Part shown: piece after piece, positions 1-6,091 of the stretch
Layout of the letters: each line of letters starts with the position of its first letter
How positions within the stretch are numbered: the stretch's first letter is position 1
Source: Myxococcales bacterium
Lineage (GTDB): Bacteria; Myxococcota; Bradymonadia; UBA7976; UBA1532
Length of the DNA: 9,405 nucleotides
Assembly: GCA_020430675.1 (NCBI GenBank)
Contig: JAGQJJ010000101.1
Coordinates: forward strand, 1-9,405
Direction: 5' to 3'
Translations under genes and position numbers: made by a program
The notes under the pieces: model-generated
Database searches by the model: none
Seen by the model: the letters and a program-made list of their open reading frames with translations, nothing else
Told to the model about the DNA's origin: nothing

Positions 1-829
1 CGCCGACCGTGAGGTTGCCGACATACCAGAACTGGCCGGTGGTCGTCAGATCATGGTTGGCCATGGCCTGGAGCGCCCCGTCGACCTCGACGCGCACCGT
101 GGCCCGGCTGGGCAGATCGGCGCCGACGCCGGCTTCGAGCCGCGCGCCGTCGGTGAGCACCAATTCGGCGGTCTCGGTGGCGAGCAGCACCACCGAAGCG
201 CCGCCGGGCTCGTCGTTGCGCGCCGCGCGCACCGTCACGCGGCCGAGCGTCGTGGGCCGGGTGAGGCCTTGGGCGACCATGGCCAGCGGGGGGCCGAGCA
301 GCACGCTGGGGCTGTCGGCGCGGTTCCAGCCGGTGAGCGGCTCGTAGCCACCGTAGAGGCCGATGCCATCGACCAGATGCACCGTCTCGTCGAAGTTGTA
401 GGCGCCCGCCGCCAGCAGGATCTGCGTGGCGCGCTTGACCTCGGCCACCTCGAGCGCGCGGGCCAGCGTGGCCACCGGCGCGTCGATCTCACCCAGGCCG
501 CGATCATCGCCGTTGGGCGAGACGAAGACGGCCAACGCGAGATCGCCGTCGATGCCGTCGCAGTTCTGGTCGATGCCCTCGGGGTCGGGGTCGTCGATCG
601 GCGACGTGATCGTGCACTCGGGCGGGGCCATGTCGGCGGTTTCGCCCATGTCTTCGTTGGGGGCGCTTTCGTCGGCAGCGCCTTCATCGGCGATGCCTTC
701 GTCGGGACGATCGGCGCCGTCCGTCTCAAGGCCCTCATCGAAGCTGCCGGCGCTGCCCGTGTCGGGTGAACAGGCCGCGAGCGCAAACAGGGCGGTCGCG
801 CAGAGCAGGTGCATGCAGGTGCGGGTCAC
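1..829 (-). CDS. Secreted lipoprotein with MopE-like Cys motif and DUF1565-type beta-helix start (3' end outside window)
   Basis: The frame is open from a GTG at 829 to the window edge (276 codons), so the C-terminus is missing. The GTG start is chosen because AGGAG lies 6 nt upstream and because it supplies Arg3 to the signal peptide; an ATG five codons later would leave no basic residue. A lipobox LAAC ends at Cys20, so this is a predicted lipoprotein. Residues 31-70 form an acidic, low-complexity linker (DEGIA, DEGAA, DESAP). Residues 71-96 hold a Cys-rich motif with the core IDQNCDGIDGD, as in MopE-like putative metal-binding segments of myxobacterial surface proteins. From about residue 100, VFVSPNGDDRGLGEIDAPV followed by TLARAL matches the start of DUF1565/pectate-lyase-like right-handed beta-helices; GIGLYGGYEP near residue 160 fits the first coils. 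The protein is probably surface-exposed; its ligand or substrate is unknown. It lies downstream of the S8 protease on the same strand, but a 157-nt gap with a hairpin suggests separate expression. Confidence 0.85.
   Translation of the reverse strand, partial: MTRTCMHLLCATALFALAACSPDTGSAGSFDEGLETDGADRPDEGIADEGAADESAPNEDMGETADMAPPECTITSPIDDPDPEGIDQNCDGIDGDLALAVFVSPNGDDRGLGEIDAPVATLARALEVAEVKRATQILLAAGAYNFDETVHLVDGIGLYGGYEPLTGWNRADSPSVLLGPPLAMVAQGLTRPTTLGRVTVRAARNDEPGGASVVLLATETAELVLTDGARLEAGVGADLPSRATVRVEVDGALQAMANHDLTTTGQFWYVGNLTVG
644..703 (-). repeat. Four imperfect 15-bp tandem repeats encoding the acidic linker
   Basis: On the minus strand the units start at 703, 688, 673 and 658, each 15 nt, and encode DEGIA, DEGAA, DESAP and NEDMG. 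The first three share the pattern GA(C/T)GAA(G/A)GC. The array keeps the reading frame, so a gain or loss of one unit would change the linker length by five residues without a frameshift. It separates the lipid anchor from the folded part of the lipoprotein. Confidence 0.7.
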
Positions 830-835
830 GGAGGT

Positions 836-840
836 CTCCT
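836..840 (-). promoter_or_regulatory. Ribosome-binding site of the lipoprotein gene
   Basis: AGGAG on the minus strand, 6 nt before the GTG at 829. It is the main reason for choosing the GTG start over the in-frame ATG at 814. Confidence 0.7.
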
Positions 841-851
841 CAAGATGCGCG

Positions 852-878
852 TGACCGGGGCAACGTCGGCCCCGGTCA
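852..878. promoter_or_regulatory. Strong inverted repeat (10-bp stem, 7-nt loop) just upstream of the lipoprotein gene
   Basis: TGACCGGGGC and GCCCCGGTCA form a perfect 10-bp stem around AACGTCG. It lies 11 nt upstream of the lipoprotein ribosome-binding site. A run of six A (plus strand, 882-887) flanks it; on the minus strand this is a T6 tract before the stem, so it is not a canonical intrinsic terminator in either direction. It could be an operator, a 5' UTR structure, or a Rho-independent-like 3' end for the protease transcript with atypical geometry. The rest of the 830-986 gap holds an AT-rich palindrome GAAATTTC (935-942) and no clear -35/-10 pair. Confidence 0.5.
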
Positions 879-986
879 GGGAAAAAAGCGCGCTTGTGTA
901 CCGCAAACGGGCCGTCGAGGTGAGGAGAATCTTGGAAATTTCGCGGGGCGGGTGAGACGGAGGCGGGAGCGAGGCGGGGGGTCTGG

Positions 987-3281
987 TCAGAGCGCCGCGC
1001 CAAAAGCGTCGCCCGCTTCGGCGCTGCCCGGCGTGCCGTTGACCGACTGGCTCATGCGCTGGCCGGGCAGGAGGCCGTCGGCGGCGCCGCTGAAGAGCTG
1101 GACGATGCCACCCGGGAGCGCGCCGGGCGCGCCGACGGCCAGGTCGAGGAAGCCGTCCGCGTCGAAGTCGGCCATCGTCAGCGCCGTGCCAAAGGCGTCA
1201 TCGGCCTCGGGCGCGACCTGGTCGGCGCTGCCATCCAGCAGGGCATCGCCGTACGCGCCGGGGCCGGCGGGACCGCCGATGAGCACCTGCACCGCACCGC
1301 CGGTGGCGTCGACCAGCTCGCCGGGCACGCCGATGGCGATCTCGGGCAGGCCGTCGCCGTTGAGGTCGCCCACCGCCAGGGCCGCGCCGAAGCGGTCACC
1401 GGCATTGCGCGTGCCGGCGAGGCCGGTGCGCTGCCGCCACCTCACGTCCGCGCCGAACAGCCCATCGGGCCCGCCCTGGAGCACCTGCACGACGCCGGCA
1501 TCGTCTTCGCCGGGCACGCCCACGACCAGCTCGTCGCGGCCGTCGAGGTCAAGGTCGCCGGCCGCCAGCGCCGCGCCGAAGGCGTCACCGGGTGCGGCCG
1601 AGGTGGGCACGCCAGGACGATTCTGGTGCCACATCTGCTTCTCATTCTCGTCGATGCCCGCCGCGTTGCCGTACATGACCATGACCCGCCCGGCGCCGTC
1701 GTTGTTGCTGACCCGCGAACCGGGCAGGCCCATGGCCAGGTCATCGACGCGGTCACCGTCGAAGTCGCCGGCCGCCAGCGCTGCGCCCAGTTGGTCACCC
1801 GCGGCGGGGTTGAGGCGCGTCAGCACCTGCGCGGCGGGGTCGAGGCCCAGCGCGCCGCCGTAGAAGACGTGCACCGCGCCGGCCGCCGCCGCGGCGCCGG
1901 GGCTGCCGACCGCCAGATCGGTGTAGCCATCGTGGTTGAAGTCGCCGGTCGTCAGCGCCGCGCCAAACTGATCGCCGGGCACGCCGCCGGTCGCTCTCAA
2001 GACAAAGCTCGTGCTCGGATCGAGGCCCGCGGGCCCGCCGCGCAGCACCAGCACCGCGCCGGTCTCGTCGTCGCGGCCGGGCGCGCCGAGCGCCAGATCG
2101 GTATAGCCGTCGGCGTCGAAGTCACCCCGGCCCACGGCCGCGGCCAGCGCCTCGCCGGGCTGCGGCGATCCGGGCACGCCGGGGGTGCCGCGGAAGATGC
2201 TGTCGCTGCGGAAGGGGTCGAGCCCACCGGGCGCGCCGTAGACCGCCAGCGCCTCGCCGGTGCCCTTCCTGAGCCAGAGCGACTCGCCGGGCGCGCCGGC
2301 GACCAGATCGGCGAAACCGTCGCCGTCGAAGTCGGCCGCGTGGCGCCGCCGGTCGCGGTCGCGGGCGAAGGCTTCGAGCGCCGCTGCGGGCTGGATGAGG
2401 CCGTGCCCGTAGTAGTCGTCGCGGCCGGGCGCGCCCAGATCGATCGCGGTCGCTTCGAGCCAGGCCACCGCCTCATCGGGCGTGGCGCCGGCCCCGAGCA
2501 GCATGGCCAGCGAGCCGGCGAGCTCCGGACTGGCAAATGAGCAGCCCGAGCGCGGCCCGTAGACCCACTCCCCCCGAGCGTCCAGGTACTCGGTGAACAC
2601 CCCAACGCCGGGCGCAACAAAGTCCTGGTACGGGCCGAAGTTCGAGAAACCGGCGAGCTGGTTGTTGATGTCGGTGGCGCCGACGCTGAGCACGCCCTCG
2701 TACCACGACGGGTAGCCCGGGTCGGCGTGCCCGTCGTTGCCCGAGCCGGTGACCACCAGCACGTTGGCCTCGAGGGCGCGGGCGATGGCGTCGGCGATGC
2801 GCTGGTTCGGCTGGGCGGCGTTGCTGCTGATGTTGATGATGTCGGCACCCTGGGCAACGGCCCAGTCGATCGCCGCGGCCTGGCTGCACCAGCGCACCGG
2901 CAGGATCGAGACGCCGGGCGCCAATCCGGCGACACCCACGCCGTTGTCGGTGCGCACGCCCATCATGTTCGACACGGTCATCGCGTGCGCATCGCCGAGC
3001 ACGACCGGGTCGTCGTCGTTGTCGCAGAAGTCATGGCCCGGCAACACGTTGGCGAGGCCGTCGGGCCCGCTGAAGTTGAAGCCGACGTCGAGCACCGCGA
3101 CGATGACGCCCTCGCCGGTGCTGTACTGCCACGCTTGCTCGGCCTGCAGCGTGTCGAGCTGCCACTGCTGCGGGCGCAGCGGGTCGTTGACCTCGATGGC
3201 TTGCGCCTGACCCGCGGCGGCGGTGAGGGCGAGGGCCGAGAGCAGCGAGCGGGCGGCGCGGGGGCGATGAATGCGGAACAT
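987..3281 (-). CDS. Secreted subtilisin-like (S8) serine peptidase with C-terminal FG-GAP beta-propeller
   Basis: A 764-residue protein. The ATG at 3281 is chosen because GAGG lies 5 nt upstream and a Sec signal peptide follows directly (basic FRIHRPRAAR, hydrophobic LLSALALTAAA, cleavage probably at AQA-IE near residue 28). The frame stays open 57 codons further upstream, but that segment runs through the promoter region. The peptidase domain spans about 45-305. Likely catalytic residues are Asp65 (VAVLDVGF), His99 (HAMTVSN, replacing HGTHVAG) and Ser248 (SGCSFASPELAG), with oxyanion Asn182 (GSGNDG). Residues 315-764 carry seven DxDxDG-type calcium-loop/GAPG units, starting at Asp 317, 387, 447, 506, 576, 639 and 705, each expected to be one propeller blade. 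The protein is probably secreted or surface-bound and may degrade extracellular protein. There is no lipobox or visible C-terminal sorting signal. The divergent neighbour is the dioxygenase gene. Confidence 0.9.
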   Translation of the reverse strand: MFRIHRPRAARSLLSALALTAAAGQAQAIEVNDPLRPQQWQLDTLQAEQAWQYSTGEGVIVAVLDVGFNFSGPDGLANVLPGHDFCDNDDDPVVLGDAHAMTVSNMMGVRTDNGVGVAGLAPGVSILPVRWCSQAAAIDWAVAQGADIINISSNAAQPNQRIADAIARALEANVLVVTGSGNDGHADPGYPSWYEGVLSVGATDINNQLAGFSNFGPYQDFVAPGVGVFTEYLDARGEWVYGPRSGCSFASPELAGSLAMLLGAGATPDEAVAWLEATAIDLGAPGRDDYYGHGLIQPAAALEAFARDRDRRRHAADFDGDGFADLVAGAPGESLWLRKGTGEALAVYGAPGGLDPFRSDSIFRGTPGVPGSPQPGEALAAAVGRGDFDADGYTDLALGAPGRDDETGAVLVLRGGPAGLDPSTSFVLRATGGVPGDQFGAALTTGDFNHDGYTDLAVGSPGAAAAAGAVHVFYGGALGLDPAAQVLTRLNPAAGDQLGAALAAGDFDGDRVDDLAMGLPGSRVSNNDGAGRVMVMYGNAAGIDENEKQMWHQNRPGVPTSAAPGDAFGAALAAGDLDLDGRDELVVGVPGEDDAGVVQVLQGGPDGLFGADVRWRQRTGLAGTRNAGDRFGAALAVGDLNGDGLPEIAIGVPGELVDATGGAVQVLIGGPAGPGAYGDALLDGSADQVAPEADDAFGTALTMADFDADGFLDLAVGAPGALPGGIVQLFSGAADGLLPGQRMSQSVNGTPGSAEAGDAFGAAL
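990..2339 (-). repeat. FG-GAP repeat array within the protease gene
   Basis: This segment encodes seven units of 59-70 residues with the pattern FGAAL, then DFDxDG, then LAVGAPG. The DNA repeats visibly too: near-identical plus-strand strings with GCCGGCCGCCAGCGC occur near 1557 and 1768. Integrin-alpha-like FG-GAP units of this type fold into a seven-bladed propeller that binds calcium in the DxDxDG loops. Unit four (DFDGDR, residue 506) has lost the usual loop Gly. Confidence 0.85.
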
Positions 3282-3378
3282 GGGATCCTCTAGCCTTCGG
3301 TTGTGCCCGACCCCATGAGCATTCGGCGTGCCAACGCCAATACGCGCTTTCTGCTTTGATTTCGTGCTCTTTTGCCCT

Positions 3379-3417
3379 CTGGACCGTCCATCTGAACCGT
3401 CCGGCCGGACGGTCCAG
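3379..3417. promoter_or_regulatory. Putative operator: three ACCGTCC motifs, including an 18-bp perfect palindrome
   Basis: ACCGTCC occurs at 3383-3389 and 3396-3402 as direct repeats 13 bp apart, and its inverse GGACGGT at 3407-3413. The second and third copies form the perfect palindrome ACCGTCCGGCCGGACGGT (3396-3413). The first and third belong to a longer 11-bp inverted repeat, CTGGACCGTCC and GGACGGTCCAG (3379-3389 and 3407-3417). The cluster sits in the 181-bp divergent gap between the protease and dioxygenase starts, next to an AT-richer stretch (about 3340-3378) where promoters would be expected. A dimeric repressor or activator controlling one or both genes is the likely reader. No confident -10/-35 boxes were identified. 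Confidence 0.6.
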
Positions 3418-3462
3418 GCCGCCATCCGGCGACCCGGACCGCGCGGCGGCATCCATCAACGC

Positions 3463-4371
3463 ATGTCCTGGAATCGACGCCATCTGCTGCAAGCCGGCGC
3501 CGGCGCGCTGGCCGTCGCCACGCTTGGCGCCTGGGCCGGCCACAAAGGAGCCAAAATGCACGCGACCCCTCGTTTTCCCGCCACGTTTGTGCCGCACGGC
3601 GGCGGCCCATGGCCGGTGCTCTCGCTGCCGATGATGGACGACGCCGAGGGCGCAAAGCTCGCCGACGGCATGCGCGACATCGCCCGTGGCCCGGGGCGCG
3701 CGCCGGCGTTTCTGGTCGTCGTCAGCGCCCATTGGGAGACCCGAAACGTCGCGGTGCACACCGGCTCGGCGCCGGGAATGTACTACGATTACGGTGGCTT
3801 CCCGCCCGAAGCCTATACCCTCAAATGGCCCGCGCCGGGCGCGCCCGAACAGGGCGAGCAGGCCATCGAGCTGCTCCGCAAGGCGGGATTTACGGTCGAC
3901 GTCGAGAAGGCGCGCGGCTACGACCACGGCGTCTTCATCCCGCTGATGCTCGCGTGGCCGCAGGCCAACGTGCCGGTGGTGCAGGTCTCGCTCAAGGTGG
4001 GGCTCGATCCCGCCGAGCACCTGGCGATCGGCCGCGCGCTCGCCCCGTTGCGCGACCTGGGCGGCTACCTGATCGGCAGCGGCAACTCGTACCACAACCT
4101 GCGGCGCATCTTTCGGCCCGATGACACCGCGCGCGCCGAGTCGAAGGCGTTTGGCGACTGGCTCGACGCCGCCGTCACCGCGCCGCCCACCGAGCGCGAT
4201 CGACTGCTCGCCGATTGGATGTCAGCGCCCGCCGCGCGCGCCGCGCATCCGCGCGAGGAGCACCTGATCCCGCTGATGGTGGTCGCCGGCGCCGCCGGGG
4301 CCGACGTGGGTCGCGTGAGCTGGCGCGGCACGATGGCCGGCCTTCAGCTCAGCGCGCACGCTTTCGGCTGA
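3463..4371 (+). CDS. DODA/YgiD-family extradiol ring-cleavage dioxygenase-like protein with Tat signal peptide
   Basis: 302 residues from the ATG at 3463. The N-terminus NRRHLLQAGAGALAVATLGA is a twin-arginine signal peptide, with a likely cut after AWA (residue 25). The rest matches the LigB-type 4,5-DOPA dioxygenase family: FVPHGGG (His45), VVSAHWE (His90), YDYGGFPPEAY (108-118), GYDHGVFIPL (His155), GSGNSYHNLR (His211) and HPREEHLIPL (His267). By analogy with E. coli YgiD, His45, His90, His211 and His267 would bind the metal. The family opens catechol-type rings; the substrate here is unknown. The upstream ribosome-binding site at 3463 is poor, whereas a second ATG at 3556 follows AAAGGAG and would give a 271-residue cytoplasmic enzyme of typical family length. 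An in-frame extension back to 3328 is judged non-coding. Its 3' end overlaps the convergent NRDE gene by 23 bp. Confidence 0.88.
   Translation: MSWNRRHLLQAGAGALAVATLGAWAGHKGAKMHATPRFPATFVPHGGGPWPVLSLPMMDDAEGAKLADGMRDIARGPGRAPAFLVVVSAHWETRNVAVHTGSAPGMYYDYGGFPPEAYTLKWPAPGAPEQGEQAIELLRKAGFTVDVEKARGYDHGVFIPLMLAWPQANVPVVQVSLKVGLDPAEHLAIGRALAPLRDLGGYLIGSGNSYHNLRRIFRPDDTARAESKAFGDWLDAAVTAPPTERDRLLADWMSAPAARAAHPREEHLIPLMVVAGAAGADVGRVSWRGTMAGLQLSAHAFG
3544..3550 (+). promoter_or_regulatory. Strong internal ribosome-binding site in the dioxygenase gene
   Basis: AAAGGAG lies 5 nt before an in-frame ATG at 3556, right after the Tat signal peptide region. It is a much better Shine-Dalgarno than anything before the 3463 start. 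It may drive a second, signal-less form, or may be the only true start, although the intact Tat motif upstream argues that the longer form is also made. Confidence 0.55.
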
Positions 4372-4373
4372 GC
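4347..4373. terminator. Inverted repeat across both convergent stop codons
   Basis: GCTCAGC (4347-4353) and GCTGAGC (4367-4373) form a 7-bp perfect stem with a 13-nt loop. The right arm holds the TGA of the dioxygenase gene, and the left arm, read on the minus strand, holds the TGA of the NRDE gene. No U-tract follows in either direction, so this is only a weak candidate for a bidirectional terminator. It may instead protect 3' ends of the overlapping transcripts. Confidence 0.3.
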
Positions 4374-5137
4374 AGCGCCGCGTAATCTCTGAACGGCGCG
4401 CCCGGCGGGCCCTCGGCGAACGAGTAGTGGGCCACGCCGCCCGGCACCAACGCGGCGAGGCTGCTCGACCGCGTGCCATAGGCCGGCAGGCGCACGTTCA
4501 CCGCGTGCAGGGCGCCGCGGACTTCGTCGGGCAGCGCGATGTCGGGCTCGTCGGGCAGCACCGCGGGCGGCGTGGCGTCGGCCAGCACCGCGGCCAGCCT
4601 GGCTTCGATGCCCGGCCAGTCGGCGGGCAGGTCGCGCAGCGCCGCCTGAATGCGGTGCACCTTGGGAAAGCCCGGCGCGTCGAGCACGTCGTTGGGCAGC
4701 ACATGCACGCCCGGCGGCACCGGGGCGAAGCGCAGATCGGCACGCCCATAGGCCGCGATGAGCGTCTCGGCGGTGCCGAAGATCAGGTTGAACGGGTTGT
4801 AATCGGCCGCATCGATGCCTTCGAGCCAGCCCCGCGCGCCTTCGATGCCGCCCCGCGCGCCGGCTTTCAGCGTCTCGAGCACCACTTCGCCCCGCGACCG
4901 CCGGCCGCGCGCCGCGCCGCCCGGCTGCCGCTGATTGGTCAACCCGGCGAAGAAGCCGCCCGGGCTGAGCCCCATCCAGGTACCGCCCGCGCTCAAATCG
5001 CGGCCGCCGACCACGCCGGTCGCCTCGTCGAGCACCTGCGGCCCGGTCGCCGGGCGCTCGAAGTACTCATCGCGGTTGGCGGCAAAGATGGCCGGCAGCC
5101 CCGGCACCACGCGGAAGATGACGATGAGGGTGCACAT
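4349..5137 (-). CDS. TANGO2/NRDE family protein
   Basis: 262 residues, a normal length for the family. It begins MCTLIVIF and has the name-giving motif AANRDEYFERP (NRDE at 21-24), then GGRDLSAGGTWMG (44-56), LTNQR (66-70), YNPFNLIFG (113-121), LPNDVLDAPGFPKV (147-160) and YGTRSSSL (220-227). All are typical of TANGO2-like proteins. The family is poorly understood; Ntn-hydrolase-like folding has been proposed, with Cys2 as the N-terminal nucleophile after Met removal, and the animal homologues have been linked to lipid, acyl-CoA and heme handling. No signal peptide is present, so it is probably cytoplasmic. The gene starts 6 nt after the amidotransferase stop and has a weak ribosome-binding site, which suggests translational coupling. 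It is the last gene of the minus-strand operon. Confidence 0.9.
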   Translation of the reverse strand: MCTLIVIFRVVPGLPAIFAANRDEYFERPATGPQVLDEATGVVGGRDLSAGGTWMGLSPGGFFAGLTNQRQPGGAARGRRSRGEVVLETLKAGARGGIEGARGWLEGIDAADYNPFNLIFGTAETLIAAYGRADLRFAPVPPGVHVLPNDVLDAPGFPKVHRIQAALRDLPADWPGIEARLAAVLADATPPAVLPDEPDIALPDEVRGALHAVNVRLPAYGTRSSSLAALVPGGVAHYSFAEGPPGAPFRDYAALLSRKRAR

Positions 5138-5143
5138 GCGGGA

Positions 5144-6070
5144 TCAGACGTCGAGCCAGGCGATGTCGATGACCGGCCGCGCCCCGCGCGTATCGGCGAA
5201 GAGCATGGCGTACTCGGGCACCTCCAGCCACGTCGTGGTATCGACCGTCAGCGGCTCGGAGGCGACCATCAACGAGTCGGCCGTGTCGCTGCCGCCGATC
5301 ATCTTCCACTCGTCCTCGTGGTAGCCGAACTCGCGGCCGGCGGTGTACCAGAGGCTCAGGTAGTTCAGGTTGCTCTCCTGCACCTTCTCGGGCCCTTTGA
5401 GCGAATACCGCCCGAAGTCGAAGCAGAACCGCACCGCAAACAGGCACTCGCCATCGGTCAGAAACAGGTTCACCGACGACGAGGTGCTGATGCCATGGGC
5501 CCGCCGCACATCGCGCAGGATGCGCAGCGCCTTCTCGACGGCGCGCTTGATCGCCTCGGCGCTCAGCGGCGCGTCGGGGTCTTCGATCTGCGAGAGCACC
5601 AGGGCGTGAATCCACTCGCTGTCGGTCGTGCCCTGCACCTGCGAGCGCAGCGCCGGCGAGACATGCTCGAAGACGCTGCTTTTCATCTCATCGAAGCGAT
5701 GCAGGTCGCCGTTATGGGCCAGCACCAGCCGATGCCCCGGAAAACTGAACGGGTGCGTATTCTGCCGCGACACGATGGCCTTGGTGCTGTAGGCCACGCC
5801 GCGCACATGGGCCAGCAGGCAATGGGCGCGCACCTTCTCGGCCATCGCCTTCAAGTTGCGATCGAAGACCGGCAGCTCGGTCGCCGCATAATGCCAGGGC
5901 ACCTCGGGCCGATGGCCGTCGCCCGACCACGCCATCATGCCGAAGCCGGCCAGGTTCAGCATATGCAGCTTGCGCGGGTTGAAGGTCTGCTTGACCAGCG
6001 CGCTGTCGGGTTGAAACAGAAGATGGTCGAGCAGCACGGGCTGGCCGAGGTAGAGCAGGGCGCGGCACAT
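5144..6070 (-). CDS. Class II glutamine amidotransferase (EgtC/YafJ-like)
   Basis: 308 residues, starting MCRALLYLG; Cys2 is the expected catalytic nucleophile after Met removal. Glutaminase signatures follow in order: HVRGVAYS (88-95), QNTHPF (103-108), AHNGDL (118-123) and GTTDSE (147-152), with ASEPL (270-274) near the C-terminus. This is the stand-alone Ntn-type glutaminase fold (GATase_4/6). Relatives include EgtC, which hydrolyses a gamma-glutamyl amide in ergothioneine synthesis, and the uncharacterised YafJ. No ergothioneine genes are seen here and no synthase domain is fused, so the substrate is open: it may be an amide or gamma-glutamyl hydrolase rather than an ammonia donor. The ATG at 6070 has a GAGG 10 nt upstream and lies 21 nt after the acyltransferase stop. 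Confidence 0.9.
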   Translation of the reverse strand: MCRALLYLGQPVLLDHLLFQPDSALVKQTFNPRKLHMLNLAGFGMMAWSGDGHRPEVPWHYAATELPVFDRNLKAMAEKVRAHCLLAHVRGVAYSTKAIVSRQNTHPFSFPGHRLVLAHNGDLHRFDEMKSSVFEHVSPALRSQVQGTTDSEWIHALVLSQIEDPDAPLSAEAIKRAVEKALRILRDVRRAHGISTSSSVNLFLTDGECLFAVRFCFDFGRYSLKGPEKVQESNLNYLSLWYTAGREFGYHEDEWKMIGGSDTADSLMVASEPLTVDTTTWLEVPEYAMLFADTRGARPVIDIAWLDV

Positions 6071-6091
6071 CGGGGGCGAACCTCGCGGCGA

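Noticed and set aside
53..769. 238-codon plus-strand frame opposite the lipoprotein
   Set aside because: The opposite strand encodes a lipobox, a MopE-like motif and a DUF1565-like start with a good ribosome-binding site; the plus frame is a low-complexity shadow.
235..786. 183-codon minus-strand frame
   Set aside because: It is in a different minus frame from the lipoprotein and consists of Arg/Pro/Ser/Thr-rich low-complexity sequence; the true frame starts at 829.
882..900. AAGCGCGCTT palindrome followed by T6 on the minus strand as a terminator for the protease
   Set aside because: A palindrome without a spacer can form only about three base pairs around a four-base loop, too weak for an intrinsic terminator.
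766..2540. Long plus-strand frames opposite the protease
   Set aside because: They mirror the FG-GAP repeats antisense and show no family features.
3325..3338. GGCGT-GCCA-ACGCC mini-hairpin in the protease leader
   Set aside because: A five-bp stem is expected often by chance at this GC content.
3282..3452. 57-codon N-terminal extension of the protease
   Set aside because: It passes through the palindrome cluster and promoter region; the ATG at 3281 has a ribosome-binding site and a proper signal peptide directly after it.
3328..3462. 45-codon N-terminal extension of the dioxygenase
   Set aside because: It would bury the Tat signal internally and translate the palindrome cluster.
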